Assembly: GCF_015142735.1 (NCBI RefSeq)
Contig: NZ_JACSPN010000016.1
Span: 61,916-98,547, forward strand
From: Oerskovia douganii
GTDB taxonomy: Bacteria > Actinomycetota > Actinomycetes > Actinomycetales > Cellulomonadaceae
DNA length: 36,632 nucleotides
Direction: 5' to 3'
Shown: positions 16,540-25,636 of the stretch, one piece after another
Layout of the letters: the number at the start of each line of letters is the position of its first letter
Position numbering within the stretch: the stretch's first letter is position 1
Translations under genes and position numbers: made by a program
Notes under the pieces: generated by a model
What the model was told of the DNA's origin: nothing
The model's input: only the letters and a program-made list of their open reading frames with translations
The model's database searches: none

Positions 16540-18138
16540 ATGCTGCTCGCCGAGGTCGCCGCCACGTCCGACGCCGTCGCCGCGACCCGCTCGCGCCTCG
16601 CCAAGCGCGCGGCGCTGGCCGACCTGCTGCGTCGTGCCGCGACGGAGGACGGGGAGGCGGGCGACGACGTCGAGATCGTCGTGTCCTACCTCGCGGGCGA
16701 GCTGCGGCAGCGGCGCACGGGGCTCGGGTGGGCGTCGTTGCGCTCGCTCCCGCCGCCTGCCGCGTCCGCGACGCTCACGGTCCGGGCGGTCGACGCGACC
16801 TTCGAGGAGATGGCCGCGCTCTCCGGCCCGGGCTCGGACACGGCGCGGTCCGCCGCGGCCAGGGCGCTGTTCGCGGCGGCGACCGAGCGCGAGCAGTCGT
16901 TCCTGCGCGGCCTGGTCGCGGGCGACCTGCGGCAGGGGGCGCTCGACGCCCTGGTCGTGGACGCGGTCGCCGAGGCGGCGGGGGTCCCGGTCGACGCGGT
17001 GCGCCGCGCGGTCATGCTGCGCGGGGCATCGGGTCCGGTCGCGCGCGCAGCGCTCGAAGCCCCCGGCCCGACGGCGGCGCTCACCGCCCTGGCCGGGTTC
17101 GGGCTCGAGGTGGGTCGCCCCGTGCGCCCCATGCTCGCGCAGTCGGCCCCCGACGTGGCGGCGGCGTTCGACAAGCTCGGTGTGCCGCCCGGTGCGGACG
17201 ACCCGGGACATCGCGTGTCGGTCGACGTGAAGCTCGACGGGATCCGCATCCAGGTCCACCGTGACGGCGACGACGTGCGCGTGTTCACGCGCTCGCTCGA
17301 CGACATCACCGCGCGCGTCCCCGAGATCGTGGCGGACGCCCGCTCCCTGGCCTCGGACCGGTTCGTGCTGGACGGGGAGGCCCTCGTCGTCGGGCCGGAC
17401 GGGGTGGCCAGGCCGTTCCAGGAGACAGCCGCCCGCTCAGCCACGCGCGACGCGCCCGGCGCGAGCGGCGAGGCGAGAGAGGCCGCTCTCGCGGGGGCGC
17501 TCGCGCTGCGCCCGTACTTCTTCGACGTGCTGCACGCCGAGGGCCGGGACCTCATCGACGCCCCGCTGCGCGAACGGCTCGCCGTGCTCGACCGCGTCGC
17601 GGACTCCTTCACGGTGCACCGCCTCACGACGTCCTCCCCCGGGGCCGCGCACGAGTACTTCGCCGAGGCGGTGCGCGAGGGGCAGGAGGGCGTGGTCGTG
17701 AAGTCGCTCGACGCGCCCTACGCGGCCGGGCGCCGCGGCGCCGGGTGGGTCAAGGTCAAGCCGCGGCACACGCTCGACCTCGTGGTGCTCGCGGTCGAGC
17801 GGGGGTCGGGCCGCCGGACGGGCCTGCTGTCCAACATCCACCTGGGCGCACGCGACCCCGAGGGCGGGTTCGTGATGCTCGGCAAGACGTTCAAGGGCAT
17901 GACCGACGAGATGCTGCGCTGGCAGACCGAGCGCTTCCGCGAGCTCGAGGTCTCCGACGACGGCTGGACCGTGACCCTGCGGCCCGAGCAGGTCGTCGAG
18001 ATCGCGTTCGACGGGCTCCAGCGCTCCACGCGCTACCCGGGCGGGCTCGCGCTGCGGTTCGCCCGCGTGCTGCGCTACCGCGACGACAAGACGGCTGACG
18101 AGGCGGACACGATCGAGGCGGTCCGGTCGCTCGCGTGA
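16540..18138 (+). CDS. ATP-dependent DNA ligase (LigB-type)
   Basis: A 532-residue ATP-dependent ligase of the kind actinobacteria carry beside their NAD+-dependent replicative LigA. An N-terminal helical DNA-binding domain (about 1-195) precedes the nucleotidyltransferase domain. The adenylated lysine is in [11 protein letters not shown] (K about 231), followed by FTRSLDDIT (motif III region), DGEALVV (motif IIIa/IV), [12 protein letters not shown] (motif IV) and GWVKVKP (motif V). An OB-fold domain closes the protein (about 420-532). It seals nicks during repair. GAGG lies upstream of the ATG. Divergent from the SDR gene; no repair partner is adjacent. Confidence 0.92.
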   Translation: MLLAEVAATSDAVAATRSRLAKRAALADLLRRAATEDGEAGDDVEIVVSYLAGELRQRRTGLGWASLRSLPPPAASATLTVRAVDATFEEMAALSGPGSDTARSAAARALFAAATEREQSFLRGLVAGDLRQGALDALVVDAVAEAAGVPVDAVRRAVMLRGASGPVARAALEAPGPTAALTALAGFGLEVGRPVRPMLAQSAPDVAAAFDKLGVPPGADDPGHRVSVDVKLDGIRIQVHRDGDDVRVFTRSLDDITARVPEIVADARSLASDRFVLDGEALVVGPDGVARPFQETAARSATRDAPGASGEAREAALAGALALRPYFFDVLHAEGRDLIDAPLRERLAVLDRVADSFTVHRLTTSSPGAAHEYFAEAVREGQEGVVVKSLDAPYAAGRRGAGWVKVKPRHTLDLVVLAVERGSGRRTGLLSNIHLGARDPEGGFVMLGKTFKGMTDEMLRWQTERFRELEVSDDGWTVTLRPEQVVEIAFDGLQRSTRYPGGLALRFARVLRYRDDKTADEADTIEAVRSLA

Positions 18139-18180
18139 TCGACCACGACGGAGCGTTCGACCGCGAACTCCCCTCTCGCG

Positions 18181-19179
18181 TCAGACCCCGGCTGCCGCGA
18201 CCCGCTGCAGGATCGCGAGCTCTGCCGGCGGGAACCCGATCGACGGTTGCGCGAGGGTCCCCGCGACGTGTCGGGTGAGCAGGTCCACGCGGGCGTCGAA
18301 CTCCTCGAGCCTCGCATCCTCCGTGCTGACCAAGGTCGTCAGGAAGACGCCCTCGTCGTCGATGACCAGGGAGGCGTCCTCCATCCCAGGTGCGATGAAC
18401 GGTCCCCGGTCGCCGGTCATCTCCGCCTCGTCCAGATCGATCTCGACCTGGACGTACCTCAGGTGCTGTGGACGCTGCGCATCGAACCCGTCGCCTGCGA
18501 CCACGTGCAGTGCGCGGAAGATGCGCCCCGCAGCCACCGACCCGGCGGTGTACCAACTTGTCGGGCCGTCCTCGTTCTCGCCCGTGCCCGCGTCGCACAG
18601 GGGGCTCGCGTCGAGGAAGAGCCACCCGACCTCGGGATCCCGCCAGTCCGGCGATCCGTCCTGCCTGCTGGGCCACTGCGCGCCGCGGCGCCGGTCGAGC
18701 TGACCGACCCGGATGCTGCGCGGGACGAAAGGTGAGCCCTTCCGCGCCACCGCCGCGGCGATCTGGCCCGCGAGCGACCCCGCTTCTAGGTTCGCCTCGG
18801 AGTACGGTTCGTGCACCGGGAGGGTGTCGTAGGACCTCAGGGCCGACGGGTCGGCGACCACTCGCGAGACTGCCTCCGGGCCAGCCACGATCACGGCGTC
18901 CAGGGTTCGCACGAAACGGCTCCGCGCGAAAGGGGCGTCTGTGCCGACGTAGCCCACGACGCGCGCATGCTGCTCGGTGTCCAACAGCGCGTACGCCTCG
19001 ACCAGCTGCTTGTCGGCCTCGCGGAGCGCGGTGACGCCCATGGTGTCCGACGCCTGCTGCCAGTTCTCTGTGCTCGACGGCGTCACGCGCCCTCCGTAGG
19101 GAGCGAGCACCTGCCAGAGGGTCGTCCACCGCGTCGGGTCCGCGGAGGCCCTGCCGACAAGGCGTGCAAGGAAGGACAC
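18181..19179 (-). CDS. hypothetical protein
   Basis: I do not recognise the family. The 332-residue protein has no signal peptide or membrane segment. It is acidic and globular in look, with an EAYALLDTEQHARVVGYVG helix-strand region, a Trp/Asp-rich middle (about 165-205) and a long strand-rich section (HLRYVQVEIDLDEAE onward) before a C-terminal helix. Start GTG at 19179 has GGAG 8 bases upstream, and a TAGGCT -10 candidate lies about 40 bases further up. Its base composition is a little less extreme than its neighbours. It is convergent with the ligase gene and divergent from the second sulfur operon. Confidence 0.65.
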   Translation of the reverse strand: MSFLARLVGRASADPTRWTTLWQVLAPYGGRVTPSSTENWQQASDTMGVTALREADKQLVEAYALLDTEQHARVVGYVGTDAPFARSRFVRTLDAVIVAGPEAVSRVVADPSALRSYDTLPVHEPYSEANLEAGSLAGQIAAAVARKGSPFVPRSIRVGQLDRRRGAQWPSRQDGSPDWRDPEVGWLFLDASPLCDAGTGENEDGPTSWYTAGSVAAGRIFRALHVVAGDGFDAQRPQHLRYVQVEIDLDEAEMTGDRGPFIAPGMEDASLVIDDEGVFLTTLVSTEDARLEEFDARVDLLTRHVAGTLAQPSIGFPPAELAILQRVAAAGV

Positions 19180-19292
19180 GTGAGGACTCCGTCGTTTGTC
19201 GGGAAGAGTCCGGCGAGCCTAGCGGTCCGCGGCGAGGCGACGACCACGACGCTCAGTCCGCGCTCGACGAGTGCGATGGCGTGGGGAGTCCG

Positions 19293-19315
19293 TTCACCCG
19301 GAGAAACCGGGCGAA
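19293..19315. promoter_or_regulatory. dyad in the promoter region of the second sulfur operon
   Basis: An interrupted inverted repeat, TTCACCCGG and CCGGGCGAA around AGAAA, with 8 of 9 pairs matching, lies about 65 bases upstream of leader peptide 2. A weak -35-like TTCACC forms its left edge; no convincing -10 follows. It may be an operator. Confidence 0.35.
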
Positions 19316-19379
19316 ACATCGTCTCGGAGACCGGATGGGGGCTTGTGCCGGGCCTGCGCGGGCCGACAGGATCACCGCC

Positions 19380-19484
19380 ATGCGCTTCGACGTCAGGGCC
19401 CACGAGCACCCCGGGACACCGGTGCGCCTCGTGGTGCGCCGCGCCGTCGACCTGCGCCTCGTCGCGGGCTGTCTCTGTCGGTAG
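19380..19484 (+). CDS. cysteine-codon leader peptide 2 (candidate attenuator)
   Basis: A 34-residue frame with AGGA 8 bases before the ATG. It ends RRAVDLRLVAGCLCR, with cysteines at 31 and 33, both TGT. The Arg-Arg-x-Val-Asp-Leu core and Cys near the end resemble the short peptides that often precede sulfur-assimilation genes in actinobacteria and are annotated as putative leader peptides. It lies 200 bases upstream of the SsuA-type binding protein gene on the same strand, with a strong hairpin in between. Cysteine-dependent ribosome stalling is inferred. Confidence 0.7.
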   Translation: MRFDVRAHEHPGTPVRLVVRRAVDLRLVAGCLCR

Positions 19485-19496
19485 CCCTGCCCCGGC

Positions 19497-19523
19497 CCGG
19501 CCGCAGCTCGCGCTGACGGCCGG
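19497..19523 (+). promoter_or_regulatory. attenuator-like hairpin after leader peptide 2
   Basis: A 7-bp outer stem (19497-19503 with 19517-19523) is stacked on a 4-bp inner stem (19504-19507 with 19512-19515) with one bulged A and a TCGC loop. It begins 12 bases after the leader stop, where a ribosome finishing or stalled on the last Cys codons would affect its folding. The remaining 160 bases up to the binding-protein gene show no trusted frame. Confidence 0.55.
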
Positions 19524-19684
19524 TTGATCCGCGCACCTCGCACCCTCACCATCCCGCTCACGCCGTACCGCCGCCGGAATCTCGCGCCCGCAGGCGGTCT
19601 CACGCACCGAGCGCCTCCCTTCCCTCCCTGCCGCCGGCGTACCCACGACCGGTCGGCCCCCGTACCCGAAGACCTGGAGCTCCC

Positions 19685-20785
19685 ATGCCCCGCACCCTCA
19701 GACCCCATGCCCGCCGACTGGCTCGCACCGCACTGCGGGCCGCCGTGACCGTGGGCCTCGCCGCGGTGCTCGTGGCCTGCTCGGCCGCGAGCGCCGAGGA
19801 GGCCGTCGTCGGCGAGTCCGGCAAGGCCGTCCTGCGCTACGACGGCTCGGTCGGGCAGGTGACGTTCCCCGAGCTCGCGGCGGACCTCGGCTACTACGAG
19901 CGCGTCGAGCTCGAGTGGGTCGGCGACTCGACGGGCGGCCCGCAGAGCATCCAGGCCGCGGCGACGGGCTCGACCGACTTTGGTGGTGCGTTCAACGGGG
20001 CGATCGTCAAGCTCAAGGCGTCCGGCTCGCCCATCACGTCCGTCATCTCCTACTACGGCTCGGACGAGCTGTCCTACGGCGGCTTCTACACGGTCGAGGG
20101 CAGCCCCATCACCGAGCCCCGCGACCTCGTCGGGAAGTCGATCGGGGTCAACACGCTGGGTGCGCAGAGCGAGTTCCTCATCCGCGAGTGGCTCTCGCGC
20201 GGCGGGCTGACCGCGGAGGAGATCGACCAGGTCGAGCTCGTCGTCGTCCCGCCCGTCAACGCCGAGCAGGTGCTGCGCGAGGGGCAGGTCGACGTCGTGG
20301 GGCTCTCGCGCGTCTTCCAGGACAAGGCCCTGGAGCGCGGCGGGATCACGCAGCTCTTCAGCGAGACCTCGCTGTACGGGAACTTCTCCTACGGGACGTA
20401 CATCTTCCGTGACGAGTACGTCGAGAAGAACCCCGAGGTCGTGGAGGACTTCGTGCAGGGCACGGCGCGCGCGATCCGGTGGGCGCAGGTCACCCCGGTC
20501 GAGGAGGTCCGCGCGCGGTACACGAAGATCATCGAGGGGCGTGGGCGCGGCGAGAACACAGACCTGGTGCCGTACTGGAAGTCGGCGAGCATCACGGCCC
20601 CGGGCGGCGTGATCGCCGAGGAGGAGATCGCGACGTGGATCGACTGGCTCGTCCGCGAGGGCGAGCTGGAGAAGGACCGGTTCTCCCCCGACGACATCTA
20701 CACCAACGAGCACAACCCGTACGCGAACGGCACCTACGCGAAGGACGCGGGCCCCGACGGCGAGCCGGTCGAGGTCGCGCCGTGA
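19685..20785 (+). CDS. ABC transporter substrate-binding lipoprotein, SsuA/NMT1 type
   Basis: A 366-residue lipoprotein with an Arg-rich start, hydrophobic segment and lipobox LVAC (Cys about 32). The mature part is like aliphatic-sulfonate/nitrate/taurine binding proteins: LRYDGSVGQVTFPELAADLGYY near the start, IQAAATGSTDFGGAFNGAIVKLKASG (ligand loop), DLVGKSIGVNTLGAQSEFLIREWL and a REGQVDVVGL segment. GGAG precedes the ATG. First gene of the second sulfur-type operon, translationally coupled to the ATPase gene by a GTGA overlap. Ligand class (sulfonate) is inferred from family and from the monooxygenase in the operon. Confidence 0.9.
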   Translation: MPRTLRPHARRLARTALRAAVTVGLAAVLVACSAASAEEAVVGESGKAVLRYDGSVGQVTFPELAADLGYYERVELEWVGDSTGGPQSIQAAATGSTDFGGAFNGAIVKLKASGSPITSVISYYGSDELSYGGFYTVEGSPITEPRDLVGKSIGVNTLGAQSEFLIREWLSRGGLTAEEIDQVELVVVPPVNAEQVLREGQVDVVGLSRVFQDKALERGGITQLFSETSLYGNFSYGTYIFRDEYVEKNPEVVEDFVQGTARAIRWAQVTPVEEVRARYTKIIEGRGRGENTDLVPYWKSASITAPGGVIAEEEIATWIDWLVREGELEKDRFSPDDIYTNEHNPYANGTYAKDAGPDGEPVEVAP

Positions 20786-21672
20786 GCGGGGCCGGCACCG
20801 TGGAGGCCGTCGCACCCGCTCCGGCGCCGTCGGACACGGTCCCCGGCACCGTCCCCAGGCTGCGCCTCGAGCACGTGCGCAAGGAGTTCATCGTGCGCGA
20901 CGCGACGGCCGGCCGCGGGGCGCGCAAGCGGTTCACGGCCGTCGAGGACTTCACGCTCGACGTCCGAGCGGGCGAGTTCCTGACGGTCGTCGGCCCCTCG
21001 GGCTGCGGCAAGTCGACCCTGCTGGACCTGCTCGGCGGACTCACCGAGCCGACGTCGGGTCGCATCCTGCTCGACGGCGAGCCCGTCACGGGACCGGGCC
21101 TGGACCGGGGCGTCGTGTTCCAGCAGTACGCGCTGCTCCCCTGGCGCTCGGCCCGCGCGAACGTCGAGTTCGGGCTCGAGGCCAAGGGCGTCGCGCGGGC
21201 TGCTCGTGCCCGGGTCGCGGACGAGTACCTCGACCTCGTGGGACTCACTGCCTTCGCGGACCGGTACCCGCACGAGCTGTCGGGCGGCATGAAGCAACGG
21301 GTCGCGATCGCGCGCAGCCTCGCGTTCGACCCCGAGGTACTCCTCATGGACGAGCCCTTCGCGGCCCTCGACGCCCAGACGCGCGAGTCCCTCCAGGACG
21401 AGCTCCTGCGGATCTGGCGCGCGACGGGCAAGACGATCGTCTTCATCACGCACGGCATCGAGGAGTCGGTGTACCTCGGGCAGCGCGTCGCGGTCATGAC
21501 GCCCCGCCCGGGGCGGTTGCAGACCGTGATCGACGTGGACCTCGCAGGGGCCGCAGACCCTGGCAGCGACGACGGCGAGCACGACGACGTCCGTTCGTCG
21601 GCGCGCTTCGGCCGGTACCGGCACGAGGTGTGGAGCGCGCTCCACTCACCGAAGGAGGACGCCCATGTCTAG
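20782..21672 (+). CDS. ABC transporter ATP-binding protein, SsuB/TauB type
   Basis: A 296-residue ATPase. Walker A GPSGCGKST (71-79), the segment FQQYALLPW (113-121) which is typical of the nitrate/sulfonate/taurine group, signature LSGGM (166-170), Walker B VLLMDEP (186-192) followed by FAALDAQTRE. GTG at 20782 overlaps the binding-protein stop (20783-20785) and fixes the start. The acidic C-terminal tail carries a DDGEHDD cluster. It overlaps the permease gene by 8 bases. Confidence 0.93.
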   Translation: MSGAGTVEAVAPAPAPSDTVPGTVPRLRLEHVRKEFIVRDATAGRGARKRFTAVEDFTLDVRAGEFLTVVGPSGCGKSTLLDLLGGLTEPTSGRILLDGEPVTGPGLDRGVVFQQYALLPWRSARANVEFGLEAKGVARAARARVADEYLDLVGLTAFADRYPHELSGGMKQRVAIARSLAFDPEVLLMDEPFAALDAQTRESLQDELLRIWRATGKTIVFITHGIEESVYLGQRVAVMTPRPGRLQTVIDVDLAGAADPGSDDGEHDDVRSSARFGRYRHEVWSALHSPKEDAHV

Positions 21673-22591
21673 CTCCACGGCCCCGCACGCCCCCGGGCGC
21701 GAGGTACGTCCTGTGACCACCACGCCCCCGACGCCGTCGGCCGTGGACACCGTCGCGTTCGCCGACCCGCCCACGCTCGGTCGCCGTCAGGTGCTCACGG
21801 CCGACGACCCGACACCATCGTTCGGCGCCCGCCTGCGCGGGGCCGGGGTCCGTGTCCTGCGCGCCTCGGCCGCGATCGTGCTCTTCCTGGTGATCTGGGA
21901 GGTGGCGCCTCGCGTCGGGCTCGTCGACCAGGTCTTCCTGCCGCCGCTCAGCGCGGTCCTCGAGTCGTTCTGGGGGCTGCTCGTGAGCGGCGAGCTGGGC
22001 AAGCACGTGGGGACGAGCCTGACCCGGGCCGGCACGGGCTTCACGATCGCGGTCCTGCTCGCGATCCCGCTGGGCATCGCGATCGGGTGGTGGGCGGGGG
22101 TCGCCCAGTTCCTCGGCCCGTTCCTCGAGCTGTTCCGCAACACCGCGGCCCTGGCCCTCCTGCCCGTCTTCATCCTGATCCTGGGGATCGGCGAGACGTC
22201 GAAGATCACGCTCGTCGTCTACGCGTGCTTCTTCCCGATCCTGCTCAACACGATCGCGGGGGTCCGGACGGTCGACCCGCTCCTCGTGAAGTCGGCCCGC
22301 TCCCTCGGGCTGCCTCCCGTGCGGCTGTTCCAGAAGGTCGTCCTGCCGGCCGCGGTCCCCACGATCTTCACGGGGATCCGCATGGCCGGGACGAGCTCGA
22401 TCCTGGTGCTCATCGCCGCCGAGATGGTCGGGGCCAAGGCCGGCCTCGGGTACCTCATCACCTACGCGCAGTTCAACTTCCAGATCACGAACATGTACGC
22501 CGGGATCATCGCGATCTCGCTCGTCGGCGTCTCGATCAACGCCGTGCTCGTGAGCCTCGAACGGCACTTCTCGCGCTGGCGCACGACCTGA
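21665..22591 (+). CDS. ABC transporter permease, SsuC/TauC type
   Basis: A 308-residue membrane protein with a 60-residue cytoplasmic tail and about six membrane segments. The sulfonate-transporter landmarks are IVLFLVIWEVAPRVGL, FLPPLSAVL, the EAA-type loop KSARSLGLPPVRLFQKVVLP and the ending MVGAKAGLGYLITYAQ. GAAGGAGG lies upstream of the ATG, which overlaps the ATPase gene. It forms the channel of the importer with the two preceding products. Confidence 0.93.
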   Translation: MSSSTAPHAPGREVRPVTTTPPTPSAVDTVAFADPPTLGRRQVLTADDPTPSFGARLRGAGVRVLRASAAIVLFLVIWEVAPRVGLVDQVFLPPLSAVLESFWGLLVSGELGKHVGTSLTRAGTGFTIAVLLAIPLGIAIGWWAGVAQFLGPFLELFRNTAALALLPVFILILGIGETSKITLVVYACFFPILLNTIAGVRTVDPLLVKSARSLGLPPVRLFQKVVLPAAVPTIFTGIRMAGTSSILVLIAAEMVGAKAGLGYLITYAQFNFQITNMYAGIIAISLVGVSINAVLVSLERHFSRWRTT

Positions 22592-22659
22592 CCCGCACGC
22601 CCACCCGGCGCAGGACCACCCGAGCACGACCACCCGCACCCACGACCAGAGGACGCACC

Positions 22660-24099
22660 ATGACCCAGCAGCCCCGCCAGCTCAGCCTGAACCTCTTCAT
22701 CCACCCGGCCGGCCACCACGAGGCGGCCTGGCGCCACCCGGACACCCAGCCCGAGCGCATCTTCACGGCCGACTTCTACACCGAGCTCGCCCGCCGGGCG
22801 GAGGCCGCGACGTTCGACGCGGTGTTCTTCGCCGACGGCCCCGTCCTGCACGACGGCGTCGAGTTCAACAGCGTGGGTCGCCTCGAACCGATCCTGACGC
22901 TCGCGTCGATCGCGGCCGCGACGACGCGGATCGGCCTGATCGCGACCGCGTCGACCACGTTCTACGACCCGTACAACCTGGCGCGGCTCTTCTCGACGCT
23001 CGACCACCTGAGCGACGGGCGAGCGGGGTGGAACATCGTCACGACCGCGAGCGAGGACGCGGCCCGCAACTTCGGGCTGGACTCGCACCCCGACCACGTC
23101 GAGCGGTACGCGCGGGCGGCCGAGTTCGTCGAGGTCACCACCCGGCTCTGGGACAGCTGGGAGGACGACGCGGTCCTGATCGACCGTGCGGCGGGCCGCT
23201 ACGCCGACCCGGCGAAGATCCACGACGCGGCCTTCCGCGGCGAGCACCTGCGGGTCGAGGGCGCGTTCAACGCTGCCCGCTCGCCGCAGGGGCACCCGGT
23301 CCTGGTGCAGGCGGGCGCGTCGAACGAGGGCAGGGCGTTCGCGAGCCGCTACGCCGAGGCCATCTTCACCGCTCACCAGCGGCTGTCCGACGCGCAGGCC
23401 TTCTACGCCGACATCAAGGCCGGGGCCGAGGCCCTGGGCCGCTCGCGCGACGCGGTCAAGATCCTCCCCGGGATCAGCCCGTTCATCGCGTCGACCGAGG
23501 ACGAGGCCCGCGCCCTGGAGCGCGAGTTCAACGAGCTCACGGTCCCCGAGTACGGGCTGCGCCAGCTCGAGAAGCTCACGGGCGTCCGGCTCGACCACGC
23601 GCAGCTCGACGGCCCCGTCCCGACCGAGCTGTTCGCCGACGCGGGCGACGTGACCGACAACTCGCGCAGCCGCCTCCAGGTCGTCGCGGGCATCGTCGAG
23701 CGCGAGCAGCCCACGGTCCGCGGGCTGCTCCACCGCCTCGCGGGGGCGCGCGGGCACCGGGTCGTCGCGGGCACGCCCGAGCAGGTCGCGGACACGATCG
23801 AGGAGTGGTTCACGCAGGGCGCTGCCGACGGCTTCAACGTCATGCCGCCGTACCTCCCGGGCGGCCTGGACGCGTTCGCGGACCACGTCGTCCCGATCCT
23901 GCGCGAGCGCGGCCTGTTCCGGACGGAGTACGAGGGGACGACGCTGCGCGACCACCTCGGCCTCGAGCGCCCCGCGAGCCGGTACGCCTCGACCGCCGAT
24001 GCCCCGCACGAGGCGAGCGCGCAGGCGAGCGCACCGGACGAGGCGAGCGACGCCGTCGGGCAGGAGGGTGCCCGGACCACGGAGCCGGCCCTCGCGTGA
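22660..24099 (+). CDS. NtaA/SnaA/DszA-type FMN-dependent monooxygenase
   Basis: A 479-residue long-form luciferase-like monooxygenase. N-terminal LSLNLFIHPAGHHEAAWRHP is the classic opening of this group, followed by RRAEAATFDAVFFADGP, LDHLSDGRAGWNIVTT, LWDSWEDDAVL, PQGHPVLVQAGASNEGRAFA and the closing LRERGLFRTEYEGTTLRDHLG. It needs FMNH2 from a separate reductase; none is encoded in this operon, so it may share the nitroreductase-like protein of the other operon. AGAGGA precedes the ATG. It is 68 bases after the permease and overlaps the MFS gene. The C-terminal tail after about residue 440 is low-complexity (DEASDA type). Confidence 0.93.
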   Translation: MTQQPRQLSLNLFIHPAGHHEAAWRHPDTQPERIFTADFYTELARRAEAATFDAVFFADGPVLHDGVEFNSVGRLEPILTLASIAAATTRIGLIATASTTFYDPYNLARLFSTLDHLSDGRAGWNIVTTASEDAARNFGLDSHPDHVERYARAAEFVEVTTRLWDSWEDDAVLIDRAAGRYADPAKIHDAAFRGEHLRVEGAFNAARSPQGHPVLVQAGASNEGRAFASRYAEAIFTAHQRLSDAQAFYADIKAGAEALGRSRDAVKILPGISPFIASTEDEARALEREFNELTVPEYGLRQLEKLTGVRLDHAQLDGPVPTELFADAGDVTDNSRSRLQVVAGIVEREQPTVRGLLHRLAGARGHRVVAGTPEQVADTIEEWFTQGAADGFNVMPPYLPGGLDAFADHVVPILRERGLFRTEYEGTTLRDHLGLERPASRYASTADAPHEASAQASAPDEASDAVGQEGARTTEPALA

Positions 24100-25370
24100 G
24101 CACGCGCCCGAGCGCCCCGCCGGTCAGGCTGGCGTGGACCGTCCACGTGCCCGCCGCCGTCTGGGGCGTCGCCCAGGGCGCGGCCGCGCCGGTCGTAGCG
24201 CTCGCGGCACGCGAGCACAGCGCGTCCCTGGGCGTCGCGGGACTGGTCGTCGCGCTCGCCGGTCTCGGCCAGCTCGTCGGCGACCTGCCCGCGGGGCGCG
24301 TCGTCTCGCGCTTCGGCGAGCGGCGCTCGATCGTCGGGGCGGGGGTCCTCGCGGTGCTCGGCGTGGCGCTGTGCCTGATCTCGTGGTCGGTGGTCTCGCT
24401 CGCGGTCGGCGTGTTCCTCGCGGGCCTGTCCCAGGCCGTGTGGGGTCTCGCGCGCCAGACGTACCTCGCCGAGGCCGTGCCCTTCGCGCGCCGGGCCCGC
24501 ATCATGTCGAGCGTCGCGGCCATGATGCGGGTCGGGTTCCTCGCAGGGCCGATCCTGGGTGCGGCCGCGATCCTCGCCGTCGGGACGCGGGGCGGGTTCG
24601 CGGTCCAGCTCGTGGCCGTGTGCGTCGCGGCGGTCCTCATGGGCCGCGTGCCCGACGTCGGACGCTCGCCCCGCACGCCCGGTACACCGGGCGACCCGCT
24701 CGCCCGGGAGGCGGGGCTGTGGCGCGTTCTCGTCGAGCACCGCCGGCTCCTGCGCACGCTCGGGCTCGGGGCCGCGCTCATGGGGTTGTCGCGCACGGCC
24801 CGCACCGTGGTCCTGCCGCTGTGGGCCGACCTCCTGGGGGTCGACGCCGCGACCACGAGCCTGGTGTTCGGGGCCAGCGCCGCGCTCGACGTCCTCGTGT
24901 CGATCCCGGCGGGGTACCTCATGGACCGGTTCGGGCGACGCGCGCTCGCCGTCCCGTCGCTCGCCGTCCTGGCCGCGGGGTACCTCGCGCTGCCCCTCGC
25001 CGGGGGTGTCGCGTCCCTGACCGTGGTGGCCCTGGTGCTGGGCCTCGGGAACGGGCTGAGCAACGGCGTCATCATGACCCTGGGGGCCGACGTCGCACCG
25101 CCCGGGCAGCGCGCCGAGTTCTTCGGGGCGTGGCGGCTCCTGCACGACGCGGGCGCCTTCGCGGGTCCGCTCGTCGTCGCGGGCACCGCCCTCGTGGCGC
25201 CGCTGGGGGCCGCGGCGCTCGTGGTCGGCGCGGCGTCGGCCGCGGGCGGGGCGGTGTTCTGGCGGTACGTGCCGGTGTGGGCGCCGTGGCCGCGCCCTTC
25301 CTCCGTGGCGCCGGCCGTGCCGGGACCGGATGCGGTCACCGGGGTCGCGGGCACGGTGGGTACTCGGTGA
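24096..25370 (+). CDS. MFS transporter
   Basis: A 424-residue major facilitator protein with about 12 hydrophobic segments. The loop 2-3 motif GDLPAGRVVSRFGERRS and the matching loop 8-9 motif IPAGYLMDRFGRRALAV are the standard MFS signatures. Start GTG at 24096 overlaps the monooxygenase stop codon as GTGA, so it belongs to the same transcript. It may export a product of organosulfur oxidation, or import a related substrate; direction is not visible. The last 30 residues are a Pro/Val/Gly-rich cytoplasmic tail. Confidence 0.9.
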   Translation: MSTRPSAPPVRLAWTVHVPAAVWGVAQGAAAPVVALAAREHSASLGVAGLVVALAGLGQLVGDLPAGRVVSRFGERRSIVGAGVLAVLGVALCLISWSVVSLAVGVFLAGLSQAVWGLARQTYLAEAVPFARRARIMSSVAAMMRVGFLAGPILGAAAILAVGTRGGFAVQLVAVCVAAVLMGRVPDVGRSPRTPGTPGDPLAREAGLWRVLVEHRRLLRTLGLGAALMGLSRTARTVVLPLWADLLGVDAATTSLVFGASAALDVLVSIPAGYLMDRFGRRALAVPSLAVLAAGYLALPLAGGVASLTVVALVLGLGNGLSNGVIMTLGADVAPPGQRAEFFGAWRLLHDAGAFAGPLVVAGTALVAPLGAAALVVGAASAAGGAVFWRYVPVWAPWPRPSSVAPAVPGPDAVTGVAGTVGTR

Positions 25371-25417
25371 TGCTGGACGTCCCCGCCCGTCGGCGGGCCG
25401 ACCGAGAGGATCACGCC

Positions 25418-25636
25418 ATGACCGACGATCGCGCCGCCGTCCCGCCCAGCGACCTCACGCCGCGCATCGGCAAGGTCGCGACGCGTGAGCTCGCCCATCA
25501 CGGGTACACCCGCTACGAGGACCTCACGCGCGCGACCACCCAGGAGCTGCTCGCGATCCACGGGGTCGGGCCCCGGGCGATCCGGATCCTGGGCGAAGAG
25601 CTCGCCGAGCGAGGGGCAGGGTTCCGGGAGGCGTGA
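25418..25636 (+). CDS. small helix-hairpin-helix protein
   Basis: A 72-residue protein that is almost entirely one HhH-type domain: a tripartite IGKVATRELAHHGYTRYEDL segment then ELLAIHGVGPRAIRILGEEL with the Gly-Val-Gly-Pro hairpin. It resembles the C-terminal domain of RNA polymerase alpha and short DNA-binding HhH proteins, so non-specific DNA or nucleic-acid binding is probable. GAGAGGA lies upstream of the ATG. It is 47 bases after the MFS gene but is common as a stand-alone gene in actinobacteria. Confidence 0.75.
   Translation: MTDDRAAVPPSDLTPRIGKVATRELAHHGYTRYEDLTRATTQELLAIHGVGPRAIRILGEELAERGAGFREA

Noticed and set aside
18155-18168. GTTCG-N4-CGAAC palindrome after the ligase gene, considered as a LexA site
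   Set aside because: The half-sites are in the opposite order to the actinobacterial consensus TCGAAC-N4-GTTCGA and it lies between convergent gene ends, not at a promoter.
25385-25398. GCCCG-TCGG-CGGGC hairpin between the MFS and HhH genes
   Set aside because: Only 5 bp in very GC-rich DNA; too likely by chance to list as a terminator.
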